Positions 1 through 9,511 of a DNA stretch of 64,000 nucleotides are shown piece after piece (within the stretch, counting starts at the first letter, position 1; the number at the start of each line of letters is the position of its first letter). Source of the stretch: Candidatus Cardinium sp. TP (GTDB lineage Bacteria; Bacteroidota; Bacteroidia; Cytophagales; Amoebophilaceae). The translations under genes and the position numbers were made by a program. The notes below the pieces were generated by a model, which was not told the origin of the DNA, did no database searches, and worked only from the letters and a program-made list of their open reading frames with translations. Location of the stretch: positions 1 to 64,000 of the forward strand of contig NZ_JANAVR010000002.1 in NCBI RefSeq assembly GCF_025215055.1, in the 5' to 3' direction.

Positions 1-158
1 AATTAGTCTTTGAAAAAAATAATCAAATCGCTTATCTTAACAACCTAACTGACACATTTAACTTAACGGACAACTTTAATACTTAAATTTTTACTGCCTG
101 TCAGATTAAATCTTGACTACTACAATTGCACTAAATAACAATTCTTCTAACTATTATT

Positions 159-606
159 TTATTTTTTCTTAGTGTTAACAAGCTCCAATGCCTCTTTAGC
201 TGCTGCTTCTAATGCCTCTCCTATCTCTGGACCCAAGTAGGTATTGGCTATTTGTACATCTATGGCCAATGTTTCTTGCGCCATATGTTGAACCTCTGTT
301 AGAATGGATATAGCCTGAAGAATGTCGTAGGTCATATATCCGTTCAACCGGTTTTATAAATAGAACAGAAAGCTGTACGTGATCTTCTTTAATTGCTGCT
401 TGCAGTTTATTCTGAATATAAAGCAACGAAGGATGATCTAACTCTTGACACCTATCGATACCTATCACATTCAATACAAAGGCATAGACCCCTAAATTAT
501 AATGTTCCTTCACATAAGAAAGAGGTAAACAGGTACGACACTTAATAGAAAGAACCTCTTCAAGTCCCGGATGCACCACCACTAGCACGCTGTTTAACCA
601 AATCAA
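159..606 (-). pseudogene. Unrecognised ORF downstream of murG, probably frameshifted
   Basis: Two minus-strand reading frames abut here. The upstream one overlaps the 3' end of murG in another frame and reads sensibly from about HPGLEEVLSIKCRTCLPL to FIKPVERIYDLRHSSG. The other reads MTYDILQAISILTEV to its stop at 159. They join near 330-350, where the first frame degenerates into Arg/Ser/Gly-rich residues and the second becomes amphipathic and Glu/Ala-rich, as expected of one protein of about 140 residues split by a frameshift. I do not recognise the family. It follows murG on the same strand and may be co-transcribed. Two small genes, or a sequencing error, are alternatives. Confidence 0.4.
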
Positions 607-1687
607 CGACTACTTCAACTATTTTATTTTGTGCATTGGCATGTAATACTGTAAAAGGTTCCATTCGCTTGATGAGCTCTAACTGTTGCGTCTCATCATT
701 CAATAACTCTATTACCTTAGGAATAAGTAAAAAGGGGCATGACTGATCTGTAATATGTATCATGGCGCCCTGATAGGCTAATGGTAAACTATTCTTCGTT
801 TGGTGGTCTGCTACTACATTAGATGAAGGCACCAAAATGGTCGGTTTTCTTCTGACACAGAGCTCTGCGATAGATAAGGCGCCGGCTCTAGAGATCACAA
901 TATCCGCTGCTGCATACGCCATCTCCATATTACTTATAAATGCATAACATTTTATATAACGATAATCTTTCATAGCCTTTTGCATGGCCGAAAAATACCG
1001 CTCTCCAGTTACCCATATTACTTGTAGATCTAAGGAAGACAATTGTTCTCTCCACTCTAGAATGGTAGTATTTAATAGATGGGCACCACAACTCCCACCC
1101 ATTACAAGCAGACATTTTTTATTCTGAAAAGCAGAAAAACTAAAATATTCAAGTGCATCCATTCGGTCCTCCTGAAAGGTACAGAGCGACGAACGTACGG
1201 GATTGCCTGTAAAGATTATTTTTTCCTTTTCACAAGGAAAAAAAACATCTGGATAGCCTGTACAAATCTTATGTACCAACCTAGAAAGCAAACTATTGGT
1301 TAACCCAGCAATGCTATTTTGTTCTTGAATAAGGGTGGGAATCTTTTGAAGAGCAGCTACAAACAATGTGGGAAAAGAGGCATATCCCCCTGTACCGATG
1401 ACTATATCAGGCTTAAACGATTTAATAATAGACCTTGCTTGGTATAGGCTTTTTAAAAGCAAAAAAGGCAACAATATATTTTTAATGATCTTACGCCTTT
1501 GAAACCCTTTGATACTGATCCGCATAATGGGATAACCAGCAGCCACTACTAACCCGATTTCTTTACCACCTTGTGTACCGACAAACAAAAAGACCGCATC
1601 AGGAAATTGTTGCTTAATGCCATCAGCAATAGCTATAGCAGGATAAATATGCCCCCCCGTACCGCCACAACCTATCAAAATACGCAT
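560..1687 (-). CDS. murG: MurG, UDP-GlcNAc:lipid I N-acetylglucosaminyltransferase
   Basis: MurG adds GlcNAc to lipid I to make lipid II on the inner face of the cytoplasmic membrane, the last cytoplasmic step of peptidoglycan precursor synthesis. The 375-residue product is full length for the family. The N-terminal glycine loop GCGGTGGHIYPAIAIA, the GTGGYASFP segment near residue 100, the acceptor-side QEQNSIAG motif and the C-terminal nucleotide-sugar region (ISRAGALSIAEL, then VPSSNVVADHQTKN) are all visible. The ATG start directly precedes the glycine loop, so the start is secure. The last residues (RASGGASGT) look unrelated to the family and overlap the next ORF. lptC lies just upstream on the same strand. 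Confidence 0.96.
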   Translation of the reverse strand: MRILIGCGGTGGHIYPAIAIADGIKQQFPDAVFLFVGTQGGKEIGLVVAAGYPIMRISIKGFQRRKIIKNILLPFLLLKSLYQARSIIKSFKPDIVIGTGGYASFPTLFVAALQKIPTLIQEQNSIAGLTNSLLSRLVHKICTGYPDVFFPCEKEKIIFTGNPVRSSLCTFQEDRMDALEYFSFSAFQNKKCLLVMGGSCGAHLLNTTILEWREQLSSLDLQVIWVTGERYFSAMQKAMKDYRYIKCYAFISNMEMAYAAADIVISRAGALSIAELCVRRKPTILVPSSNVVADHQTKNSLPLAYQGAMIHITDQSCPFLLIPKVIELLNDETQQLELIKRMEPFTVLHANAQNKIVEVVVDLVKQRASGGASGT

Positions 1688-1702
1688 AAGTAGTATAATG
1701 GA

Positions 1703-2281
1703 TTAACCCCCTAAAACCTCCTCTTGCTTGATATCTACTGTTCCATTAGGAGCAGTAATCGTATATTTGGTTAAATCCCTTGTAGCACGTAGTCCACTAC
1801 CTTTTAACACATTTTCTTTATCCGCTATTACAATGGGTAATTCTGTAAATAGGATCTCTTCCTTCATATCATACCAGAGTTGTGCGGTAGTGATGCTAAA
1901 TTGTTGCTGTGGCTTGCTTACGAACACATTGCCTTCTATAATGCATAACTCCTTTTCCTTGTTATAAGAAAGGGTACCCGCGTGAATATGTATAGGCCCC
2001 TCCTCTTTATCCATTTTATGATTGAATAATACAATTTCTATACCGCCTGATAAGGTTATATTTCCATTTTCATATTGGCGCATCTCATCTGCCTTAATGG
2101 TTAACGATAACCTGCCATACTCTGTACCTAATAGCTGAAATTGAGTAGTTTCTAATAGAGGAACTGCTTCTTCCAACGCTGCATATGCTGGTACAAAAGG
2201 CGCTATTAGTAGCCCATACAATAAGACCATAAGGCTACTATATCTATACCTAAACTTAAAAGAACTGTTCTTTTTGACCAT
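1703..2281 (-). CDS. lptC: LptC-like periplasmic LPS-transport protein
   Basis: A 192-residue protein with an N-terminal hydrophobic segment at about residues 14-35 (signal anchor) followed by an OstA/LptC-type beta-jellyroll. Visible family features are the repeated 'adeM..y...I.L.GgIei' pattern, the stretch HAGTLSYNKEKELCIIEGNV and the C-terminal GSGLRATRDLTKYTITAPNG, which matches the Bacteroidetes LptC signature 'GtGLxadxdlsxYtixxpxG'. LptC bridges the inner-membrane LptBFG complex to the periplasmic LptA bridge. It sits 15 bp upstream of murG on the same strand. lptB and an lptF/G-type permease lie elsewhere in the window, so the LPS export machine is dispersed. OstA/LptA-family assignment is the alternative. 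Confidence 0.8.
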   Translation of the reverse strand: MVKKNSSFKFRYRYSSLMVLLYGLLIAPFVPAYAALEEAVPLLETTQFQLLGTEYGRLSLTIKADEMRQYENGNITLSGGIEIVLFNHKMDKEEGPIHIHAGTLSYNKEKELCIIEGNVFVSKPQQQFSITTAQLWYDMKEEILFTELPIVIADKENVLKGSGLRATRDLTKYTITAPNGTVDIKQEEVLGG

Positions 2282-2330
2282 TGTATCCAGGAATCATTAT
2301 CTATCAATGATGCATAAGATGTAGCAAGCC

Positions 2331-3878
2331 TTATTTCGACGCATGAGATGCCGCACCCAACTCAACTGCCAAATAACTAATAACGCCTTTATTAGGTTCT
2401 ATGAGTTTGATCAGAACAGGTTCTGTGGTACGTCGAACCATTTCAGCCAAGTCCGATATACTTGAAACAGGTTGTTTATCAAAAGCAAGTAAAATACAAC
2501 CTTTTTTAAGGCCAGCAGCTTGAAACTTTCCTTTGGCAACCTCCTGCACCAAAACACCGCTAGCAAGCTTCAACTTAGCTTTTGTTTGCTTATCTAGATT
2601 TTGAAATGTCGCCCCTTCTACTTCTAACGTATCTCCTTTTTTTACGACTTGTACCGCATCAGGCCGCTTTTTCAACACTACCTCTACCGTTTTTAACTTA
2701 CCCTTACGGTATAATGTTAAGACAACTTTATCACCCGGTTTAGCACAAGCTATTATTTCCTGGAGCTCTGAGCTTTTATTAATTGGGTGGCCATTAATCT
2801 GCGTAATCACATCTCCTTTTTGCAGTTCCTTTGCACAAGGACTATTCTCTTCTACCGCATCAATATAGACGCCACTCACTACTTTTAAAGCCAAATTTTT
2901 AGCCAATTCAGCATTAACATCTCGAATTATTACACCCAATAATACCCGCTGCACTGCACCATACTGAATGAAATCATCGGCCACCTTTTTTACTAAAGAA
3001 GAAGGTATGGCAAAACTATATCCTATAAATGAAGCGGATCGCGAGGTATAAATAGCTGTATTAATACCTATTAACTCGCCACGTAAATTAACCAACGCAC
3101 CACCACTACTACCTGGATTAATAGCTGCATCGGTTTGAATAAAAGATTGAATACCTAATTTCCCATTACTAGACGCATCTAAACATCTATGCTTAGCACT
3201 TACAATCCCGCTGGTAACCGTAGAACCCAAGTTAAAAGGATTACCAGCCGTTAAAACGTTGTCCCCCACCTCTACCTCATCCGAATTACCGAGCACCAAA
3301 ACAGGGAGATTAGTTGCTTCAATTTTTAACACTGCCAAGTCAGTAACAGGGTCAGCACCAACCAATTTTGCTTTATAAGAGCGCTTATCATTTAAGGTCA
3401 CTTCTATTTGATCCGCTCCTTCAACCACATGGCTATTAGTAATAATATGGCCATTATTTTTGTAGATCACCCCAGATCCAAACACTTCTTGGGCTGGCCG
3501 TTGATACTCTTTAGGCATCAAAAATCCTTGTCCAAAAAATTCTTTAAAAAACTCCTCTAAAGGATGGGTAGATTCTCGTTTCAGTATCTTAGGGTTTTGA
3601 GATGCCTTTATATGCACTACCGCTTGTATAGCCACTTTAGCTGGATAAGTGAAATCGGGCAGGGATGTGACCAAAGGCTTAACTTCTGGCGCTGGTAGGC
3701 TTTGTTCCAATGGTTTATGCTGTTCTACAGCAGCAACCGGCTGCACACAGGTAACAGGCACTAAACTTTTTTCTCCTGCATAAGGGCTGGCCAACCATAG
3801 GGATAAGCCACATGCAACCACAACAACCACACCAAACATTTTTTTAACTACACTCTGTTTACCAAATTGTTCGTACAT
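2331..3878 (-). CDS. degP: HtrA/DegP-family periplasmic serine protease
   Basis: A 515-residue HtrA protease/chaperone for envelope protein quality control. An N-terminal membrane or signal segment (about residues 12-31) is followed by a Pro-rich linker and a trypsin-like domain with a complete triad: His150 in TNSHVVEGAD, Asp180 in DPVTDLAVL and Ser258 in NPGSSGGAL (my count). Two PDZ domains follow, roughly residues 305-400 and 420-510 (LQKGDVITQINGHPI and LKKGCILLAFDKQPV). Domain order and length match the Do family. It is divergent from cysS across a 145-bp spacer that must hold both promoters. Confidence 0.95.
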   Translation of the reverse strand: MYEQFGKQSVVKKMFGVVVVVACGLSLWLASPYAGEKSLVPVTCVQPVAAVEQHKPLEQSLPAPEVKPLVTSLPDFTYPAKVAIQAVVHIKASQNPKILKRESTHPLEEFFKEFFGQGFLMPKEYQRPAQEVFGSGVIYKNNGHIITNSHVVEGADQIEVTLNDKRSYKAKLVGADPVTDLAVLKIEATNLPVLVLGNSDEVEVGDNVLTAGNPFNLGSTVTSGIVSAKHRCLDASSNGKLGIQSFIQTDAAINPGSSGGALVNLRGELIGINTAIYTSRSASFIGYSFAIPSSLVKKVADDFIQYGAVQRVLLGVIIRDVNAELAKNLALKVVSGVYIDAVEENSPCAKELQKGDVITQINGHPINKSSELQEIIACAKPGDKVVLTLYRKGKLKTVEVVLKKRPDAVQVVKKGDTLEVEGATFQNLDKQTKAKLKLASGVLVQEVAKGKFQAAGLKKGCILLAFDKQPVSSISDLAEMVRRTTEPVLIKLIEPNKGVISYLAVELGAASHASK

Positions 3879-4023
3879 AGCTATTTTATTTTTGTATTTT
3901 TACAATCATTTTTTCTTTGCGTCCTAAAAAGGGAAACTGTGCGTGTGCTATTGGCTATGCGATAGACAGCTATAAGCACAAGTACGCTAGCAAAAATCTA
4001 AAATATTTTTCACCTATACAAAG

Positions 4024-5511
4024 ATGCATCAAATATTACGGATCTACAACAGCTTAACCAGGCAAAAAGAGGTATTTCAGCCACTCAAACCACCTTTTGT
4101 AGGCATGTATCTATGTGGCCCTACGGTTTATGGCAAGGCACATCTAGGTCATGCACGTGCAGCAATTACCTTTGATGTCATCTTTCGCTACCTACAACAT
4201 TTGAACTATAAGGTGCGCTATGTACGCAACATCACAGATGTAGGCCATCTGGAAAGAGATTTGGATGAAGGAAAGGACAAAATACAGCAGCAGGCCCAGT
4301 TGGAAGCGATAAGTCCTATGGAGGTAGCACAACGCTACACCCATACCTACCATAAAAACATGGAAGCGCTGAATGTATTACCTCCTAGCATTGAGCCCTG
4401 CGCAAGCGGACATATCTTGGAACAAATTGCGATGATTGAAAAGATTATTGCGCAAGGATTAGCCTACATAATAGATGGATCGGTCTATTTTGATGTGATG
4501 CAATACAACCAGATGCACCATTATGGAAAACTTTCAGGAAGGGGTATAGAGGCAAGCCGATCAGGAACACGTACACTGGCCAAACAAACCGATAAAAAAC
4601 AACGGGTAGATTTTGCCTTATGGAAAAAAGCAATGCCTATGCATATGATGCGTTGGCCCTCTCCTTGGGGAGAGGGTTTCCCTGGATGGCACATTGAATG
4701 CTCTGCCATGTCTACAAAATATTTAGGCAACCAGTTTGACATTCACGGGGGGGGGATGGATTTGCTTTTTCCACACCACGAATGTGAAATCGCACAAGCA
4801 CAAGCAGCATTACAAACAAATTTAGCTACTTATTGGATCCACAATAACTTGGTTACGATTGATGGCGTTAAAATGGGCAAATCATTGGGTAACTTTATCA
4901 CGCTAGATGCACTTTTTACAGGCAGCCATCCGGCGATAGCCCAGCCCTACAGCCCTATGGCATTGCGATTTTTTATGTTACAAGCGCATTACAGAAGCAC
5001 ACTTGCTATGACCATAGAGGGCTTAAAGGCAGCCCAACAGGGCTATCGTAAGTTAATGAATGGCTTGCATCTGCTGACTAAGCGCCCCCATGAAGGGGCA
5101 ACACCCACCCACACAAGTGGCCTGTTGGATGCAGCGATTGATGCAGATTGCGTAGCTTGCTATAGCGCTATAAATGACGATTTCAATACGGCAAAGGTGT
5201 TAGCCTGTTTGTTTAATCTGCTCAAAAAAATAAATGGATGGTACAATGGCACATTAGATGATGGATCAATCTCAACAACTGCATGGGGACAATTGCGTCA
5301 TACCTATACTACCTTTGTGAGCGATCTATTGGGTTTAAAAGAGGAACATCCATCCACTACTGACCAAACGTTAACCATGTTGCTCCCCATTTATCAAGAG
5401 GCTAAAGCAGCGAAGCGCTACCATCAAATTGATGCAATACGTACCGCACTCCATAAAATGGGGATTGCAATAAAAGACCATCCCAACGGTGTAGATTGGG
5501 AATACCAATAA
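4024..5511 (+). CDS. cysS: Cysteinyl-tRNA synthetase
   Basis: Charges tRNA-Cys with cysteine in the cytoplasm. A class I synthetase of 495 residues. The HIGH-type motif lies in MYLCGPTVYGKAHLGHAR, with the zinc-binding Cys in LCGPTVY. GWHIECSAMS and DLLFPHHECE supply further zinc/cysteine-site residues, and KMGKSLGN is the KMSKS loop. ATG follows directly after a putative leader, and the protein begins with the usual 'L.iYNSLTRQKEVF'. An in-frame run of nine Gs (about 4747-4755) encodes the Gly triplet of the HGGG motif and is a possible slippage site. It is divergent from degP. Confidence 0.97.
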   Translation: MHQILRIYNSLTRQKEVFQPLKPPFVGMYLCGPTVYGKAHLGHARAAITFDVIFRYLQHLNYKVRYVRNITDVGHLERDLDEGKDKIQQQAQLEAISPMEVAQRYTHTYHKNMEALNVLPPSIEPCASGHILEQIAMIEKIIAQGLAYIIDGSVYFDVMQYNQMHHYGKLSGRGIEASRSGTRTLAKQTDKKQRVDFALWKKAMPMHMMRWPSPWGEGFPGWHIECSAMSTKYLGNQFDIHGGGMDLLFPHHECEIAQAQAALQTNLATYWIHNNLVTIDGVKMGKSLGNFITLDALFTGSHPAIAQPYSPMALRFFMLQAHYRSTLAMTIEGLKAAQQGYRKLMNGLHLLTKRPHEGATPTHTSGLLDAAIDADCVACYSAINDDFNTAKVLACLFNLLKKINGWYNGTLDDGSISTTAWGQLRHTYTTFVSDLLGLKEEHPSTTDQTLTMLLPIYQEAKAAKRYHQIDAIRTALHKMGIAIKDHPNGVDWEYQ

Positions 5512-5548
5512 GGCATGCTTGCCCCTTACTTAATTTCACGAAGCTAGT

Positions 5549-5914
5549 TTAATAGAATCCATCTTCCAAATGTAGAATCTCCGTAATTTGTTCTTTACTG
5601 CCTAGCACAGCGATAATATCGAAACGTATCGCTTGCTGACTATTTTGGATGCGTAGATAATGTGCAGCGGCTAAACGCAGGGCACGCATCTTTTTTTGAG
5701 TAACAAAATCTTCTGGGTTACCAAACAAGTTATTTTTACGTGCTTTTACCTCAACAAAGACAATGAGCTTGCCTTTTTGCACAATAAGGTCTACTTCAAA
5801 ACGCTTATAACGAAAGTTTTGCGTCATGACCCGAAACCCTTTTTCGACCAAATAATCTGCTGCCACCCTTTCTGCGTATTGACCAAAATCTTGTGCAATG
5901 TTTTTTATTGACAT
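5549..5914 (-). CDS. YraN-family (UPF0102) endonuclease-like protein
   Basis: 121 residues, the standard size for UPF0102/YraN. It begins with the family signature GQYAERVAADYLVEKGF and contains the nuclease-like core FEVDLIVQKG, then FVEVKARKNN. This is the E/D...ExK arrangement of Holliday-junction-resolvase-like folds. The cellular role is unsettled in the family. It is convergent with cysS, with only about 37 bp between their stops. Confidence 0.88.
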   Translation of the reverse strand: MSIKNIAQDFGQYAERVAADYLVEKGFRVMTQNFRYKRFEVDLIVQKGKLIVFVEVKARKNNLFGNPEDFVTQKKMRALRLAAAHYLRIQNSQQAIRFDIIAVLGSKEQITEILHLEDGFY

Positions 5915-6345
5915 GAGCTAAAACTAAGAGTATAACTATAGACGAATAACTGATCTGAACTTAAAAAATAATGCCATGAAAGCCTATTTTAGCTGCACCA
6001 TCTCATTGTATAATTGATCCAATACCAATTATTTCGTATAATTGTATTATTCTAAACTTGAGTTCGGGATTAGATTATTTTTTAATTTGATAATCAATTA
6101 TAAAATAATTAATAAAATTTATTATTAGACACAATTATATAAACAGCTTATATACAAATTGTTTTGATTATCAGTCTATTATAATATAATTAGTAGATAA
6201 AAGTAGTTAAAATAGGTGTGTTTTTAGTAAAGATATTAGTCAAATAACCTGTTTTTAGTAACTGTAAATCAGATAAATAAATAGAGAACTCAGGTTGTAA
6301 GCAAGTTTCGTTTAAAAGAAAATTATATTAAAAGTTAATTAATCG
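5915..6345. other. Extremely AT-rich intergenic region ahead of the RING-like gene
   Basis: About 430 bp with no ORF. Hand count of two 60-base lines (6061-6180) gives 20 G/C in 120, about 17%, far below the neighbours. It holds a 12-bp direct repeat TGTTTTTAGTAA at 6219-6230 and 6250-6261, 31 bp apart. Several short A/T palindromes around gataatcaattat are also visible. It would contain the promoter of the lipoprotein gene at 6346, but I cannot define a clear TAnnTTTG element there. Confidence 0.6.
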
Positions 6346-7353
6346 ATGAACATTATGCCTACCAAACAGACCCATCTGCCCTATAGTTTCTATTTAGCTG
6401 TTTTGCTTAGTTTGGCCACATCCTGCCCACAAAAGACGACTCAGCGCAATTTACCCCTGTCCAATCAGGTTAAAAATGGACCGAATGCTATGCTGCCCAC
6501 TTCTCCTTCATCAGAGGTGGCTCAAAAAAAGGGTTTAAATACTACGCCACCCGATTCATTAAAACAGGGTCAAAGTACAAATTTGAATACTACACGACCC
6601 GTTTCACCAACACCACCACCTGTGCATAGCGCCAGTTCAAAGAAAACGGATCAAATATCCATCATAAATCATTTGGAGCAGATCATACAGAATGAAAAAT
6701 CATACGGCGAAACATTTAGTAAAGCATTAAAACCAGTAGAAAATCTGGATGAAAGGGATAAGATGATTGCAGCATTTGTAAAAGAAAGAGACCGGCGTGT
6801 AGGGATGTTAAACCAAAGGTTAATAGAAATCGTAGATCCTAATGAAAGACAACGGTTAATCAAAGAATTTGAGGGCACAAAGGAGATGTGTCAAAAGGTC
6901 AATGCGATGGGACGATGCAGTTCTAACGTATTAGAAATGAATCAAGAGAAATACGAGCGAGAAGTAGGCGATATTGTTGAGCGATACAATGGCTATCTCG
7001 TAGAGTCTAGAAGGCCACAATTCAAACGTCAGGTAAAAGATATGATAAATTTAGTTGCTAAGCACCCATCTATATTCCCAAATAAGCAAGAACAAGATGC
7101 CCAATGTGCCATATGTCACAAAACAGAATCTGTAGGCTTACTTCCATGTGGCGATTACGTTCATGTTAATTGCCTTGTAGAAAAAATGATTTCTGTGTGG
7201 AGACAAAGTATGGACTTGATATGCAGATGTCCAGGATCTTGCAGCGGCTATTTAAATATAATTCACTTTCTAAGCTATAATTCACATGAAAAAAAACTAA
7301 CCCTGGATAGCCTAAAAGAAATAATTTCTAAGCGAGGAAGTATATCAAAATAA
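6346..7353 (+). CDS. Secreted lipoprotein with C-terminal RING-like zinc finger (candidate effector)
   Basis: 335 residues. The N-terminus is a lipoprotein signal: hydrophobic SFYLAVLLSLATSC with candidate lipidated Cys27. A Pro/Ser/Thr-rich low-complexity linker (about 30-100) and a charged, probably helical region (about 105-240) follow. The C-terminal cluster fits a RING finger: Cys254-x2-Cys257, then Cys268-x-Asp270-x2-His273-x2-Cys276, then Cys293, Cys295 and Cys299. The LLPCGDYVHVNCL stretch resembles the RING 'LPCGHxFHxxC' core. Asp replaces the fourth ligand, and the final pair is spaced C-x3-C rather than C-x2-C. RING domains recruit ubiquitin E2 enzymes in eukaryotes. Bacteria lack that system, so a role in a host cell is the natural inference. 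Activity is unproven. Confidence 0.7.
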   Translation: MNIMPTKQTHLPYSFYLAVLLSLATSCPQKTTQRNLPLSNQVKNGPNAMLPTSPSSEVAQKKGLNTTPPDSLKQGQSTNLNTTRPVSPTPPPVHSASSKKTDQISIINHLEQIIQNEKSYGETFSKALKPVENLDERDKMIAAFVKERDRRVGMLNQRLIEIVDPNERQRLIKEFEGTKEMCQKVNAMGRCSSNVLEMNQEKYEREVGDIVERYNGYLVESRRPQFKRQVKDMINLVAKHPSIFPNKQEQDAQCAICHKTESVGLLPCGDYVHVNCLVEKMISVWRQSMDLICRCPGSCSGYLNIIHFLSYNSHEKKLTLDSLKEIISKRGSISK

Positions 7354-7527
7354 ATAAATCACAGCATAATAGATCCATTAAATCCACTTCAGTAGGGGAA
7401 AATATTTGATTCCTTACTTACTGGTAGCTAGCCAAGTTTAGAATTTATAAAAAATTCAATAACCGTTTAGCATATTAGATATATATAAATTTATTTTTAC
7501 CATAAAATAGCTGTAATTTAGTCCCCT

Positions 7528-8172
7528 ATGAAAAGGGTTCTATGGTTGGCTTTGTATTTTTCCATCGGGTATAGCCATGCCATGGCATGGTCTGGCCGTT
7601 TTAGTGCTGAATGTGCGCCTGCCTACACTACGAATAGGGTGTATAGCCACATGCAATCGCCCCCTTATGCTACAGGAGGGGCTATAAGGATGCACTTTGG
7701 TGGTGCCTATCATCTTGCACTACAGGAGCATTGTAGCGTTAGTCTAGGACTTTCCTATGCTTTAGGCCATATTGCATTGACGCATGCGACTGCTGGATCA
7801 GCACCTATACATGAGGCCTATTCTTTAAATTATATTTGGATACCTTGCCTATGCAGATTTTATACCAGTGAGGTGAAGATTGATACCAGTATCTATTGTA
7901 AGTTAGGCATCATACCCTCTATCCATCTACCTGCTAGAGCTACATCCCATTTAGATGGACCGGCTTTTTTGACCAAACGACCATTAGGCTGTTTTATCCT
8001 TTTAGGTGGTGGCGTAAAATATGATTTTAGTCCAACCAATAGCCTGGCCTTAGGGATAAGCTATTGTTGGGATTTACCTGGTGTAATGTATAAAAAAGAT
8101 CCAAACAATGGTCCAATAGATTGTTATTGTCACAACAACTTTATTTGCCTTGACATCTGTTGTTTATTTTAA
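7528..8172 (+). CDS. Predicted outer-membrane beta-barrel protein
   Basis: 214 residues with a clear Sec signal peptide (MKRVLWLALYFSIGYSHAMA, cleavage after AMA). The mature part is rich in alternating aromatic/Gly/Ser strands such as HCSVSLGLSYALGHIALTH and GCFILLGGGVKYDF, ending in a hydrophobic ICLDICCLF. This is the look of a small Bacteroidetes outer-membrane barrel (PorT/OmpW-like size). It resembles in style the barrel encoded at 35948-36703. No specific family is recognised. It stands alone between the RING-like gene and queA on the same strand. Confidence 0.6.
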   Translation: MKRVLWLALYFSIGYSHAMAWSGRFSAECAPAYTTNRVYSHMQSPPYATGGAIRMHFGGAYHLALQEHCSVSLGLSYALGHIALTHATAGSAPIHEAYSLNYIWIPCLCRFYTSEVKIDTSIYCKLGIIPSIHLPARATSHLDGPAFLTKRPLGCFILLGGGVKYDFSPTNSLALGISYCWDLPGVMYKKDPNNGPIDCYCHNNFICLDICCLF

Positions 8173-8293
8173 TAGCATACGTGCCGCTATACACCTAACT
8201 GAAATGGCTTAAGGCGAACCATAAAAAATAGGCCGTAGGCTACCAAAAAACCTACAAAAAAGGCTAACTTTTTCTTAAAAAATATATTATACT

Positions 8294-9340
8294 ATGAAGT
8301 TATCAAATTTTAAGTTTACGCTACCAGAACATAGCATTGCACAATATCCAATTGAAGAAAAGGAAAATGCACGTTTAATGGTTGTACATAAAGATAGTGG
8401 AAAGATAGAGCATACCACCTTTAAAGAGCTGCCTACTTATTTTAGTGAAGGGGATACCTTAGTAGTCAATGATTCTAAAGTTTTACCTTGTAAACTTTAT
8501 GGTTGTAAAGAAAAAACAAATGCGCAAGTGGAAGTACTCTTATTGCGCAAATTGAATGACGAACATGGGTTATGGGATACCATTGTAGAGCCAGCACGTA
8601 AAATCCGAATAGGTAATAAAATTTATTTTGGCAATGGCGAATTGGTAGCCGAAATTATAGATAATACTACTTCACGAGGCCGCACACTTAAATTATTATT
8701 TGACAGACCAGAAGAAGAATTCTATGCGCTGATCAACCAGATCGGTCATATGCCTCTACCCCATCAAATAGGACGTCCTTCTAAGCCAGAAGATAGGGAA
8801 TATTACCAGACCATATTTGGAAAAAATATAGGTAGTATCGTATTACCAGCTGCTGGTTTGCATTTTACCCCTTATTTGTTAAAATATTTAGCCTTACAGA
8901 ACATTACTGTTGTACCGGTTACATTGCATATTGGCTTAGGTGAACTCAGCACGATTGATATGGAAGATCTTACGAAGGTAAGGGCTTCCTCTGAACGTTT
9001 TATGATTACGCAAGAAACGACAAAAGTGGTCAACCAAAGCCTGAATCATCAAAAAAAGGTTTGTGCAGTGGGTACTTCGGTGTTAAGGGCTATGGAGTCT
9101 TCTGTTTCGGTGGCTTGCCAGCTAAAAGAAGCCAGTGACTGGACGAACAAATTTATTTTACCTTCCTGCGCCTTTAAGGTTTGCAATGCATTATTGACTA
9201 CCTTTCACCTTCCTTCTTCTATCTCTTTGGTCAGCGTAGCTGCTTTTGGAGGAGAGGAGTTGGTGTTAGATGCTTATGCCGAAGCAATAAAGGAAGGGTA
9301 TCGGTTTTTCTTATATGGTGACTCTATGTTGATTATATAA
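8294..9340 (+). CDS. queA: QueA, SAM:tRNA ribosyltransferase-isomerase
   Basis: QueA transfers and isomerises the ribose of S-adenosylmethionine onto preQ1-modified tRNA to give epoxyqueuosine. 348 residues, family length. Recognised by the N-terminal LPEHSIAQYPIEEKENARLM, GDTLVVNDSKVLPCKLYG, IGHMPLPHQIGRPS and GLHFTPYLL with HIGLGELSTI. ATG start. The partner enzyme Tgt is encoded at 15324-16448. No epoxyqueuosine reductase (QueG/QueH) is in the window. Confidence 0.95.
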   Translation: MKLSNFKFTLPEHSIAQYPIEEKENARLMVVHKDSGKIEHTTFKELPTYFSEGDTLVVNDSKVLPCKLYGCKEKTNAQVEVLLLRKLNDEHGLWDTIVEPARKIRIGNKIYFGNGELVAEIIDNTTSRGRTLKLLFDRPEEEFYALINQIGHMPLPHQIGRPSKPEDREYYQTIFGKNIGSIVLPAAGLHFTPYLLKYLALQNITVVPVTLHIGLGELSTIDMEDLTKVRASSERFMITQETTKVVNQSLNHQKKVCAVGTSVLRAMESSVSVACQLKEASDWTNKFILPSCAFKVCNALLTTFHLPSSISLVSVAAFGGEELVLDAYAEAIKEGYRFFLYGDSMLII

Positions 9341-9511
9341 CTCCTAGCATATGCCATACCGCTCATATTTTCCTATATTGGGGGAAAGCTACCGTGGTCT
9401 ATATGGCTTTATGACAGGACGCTGGACAATGGATGGTGGCAATGGGTACTGTATTTTTTCAAGATGGAGCGGCTAAGCTATTTATATACATTTATGCTAT
9501 TTATTATGATA

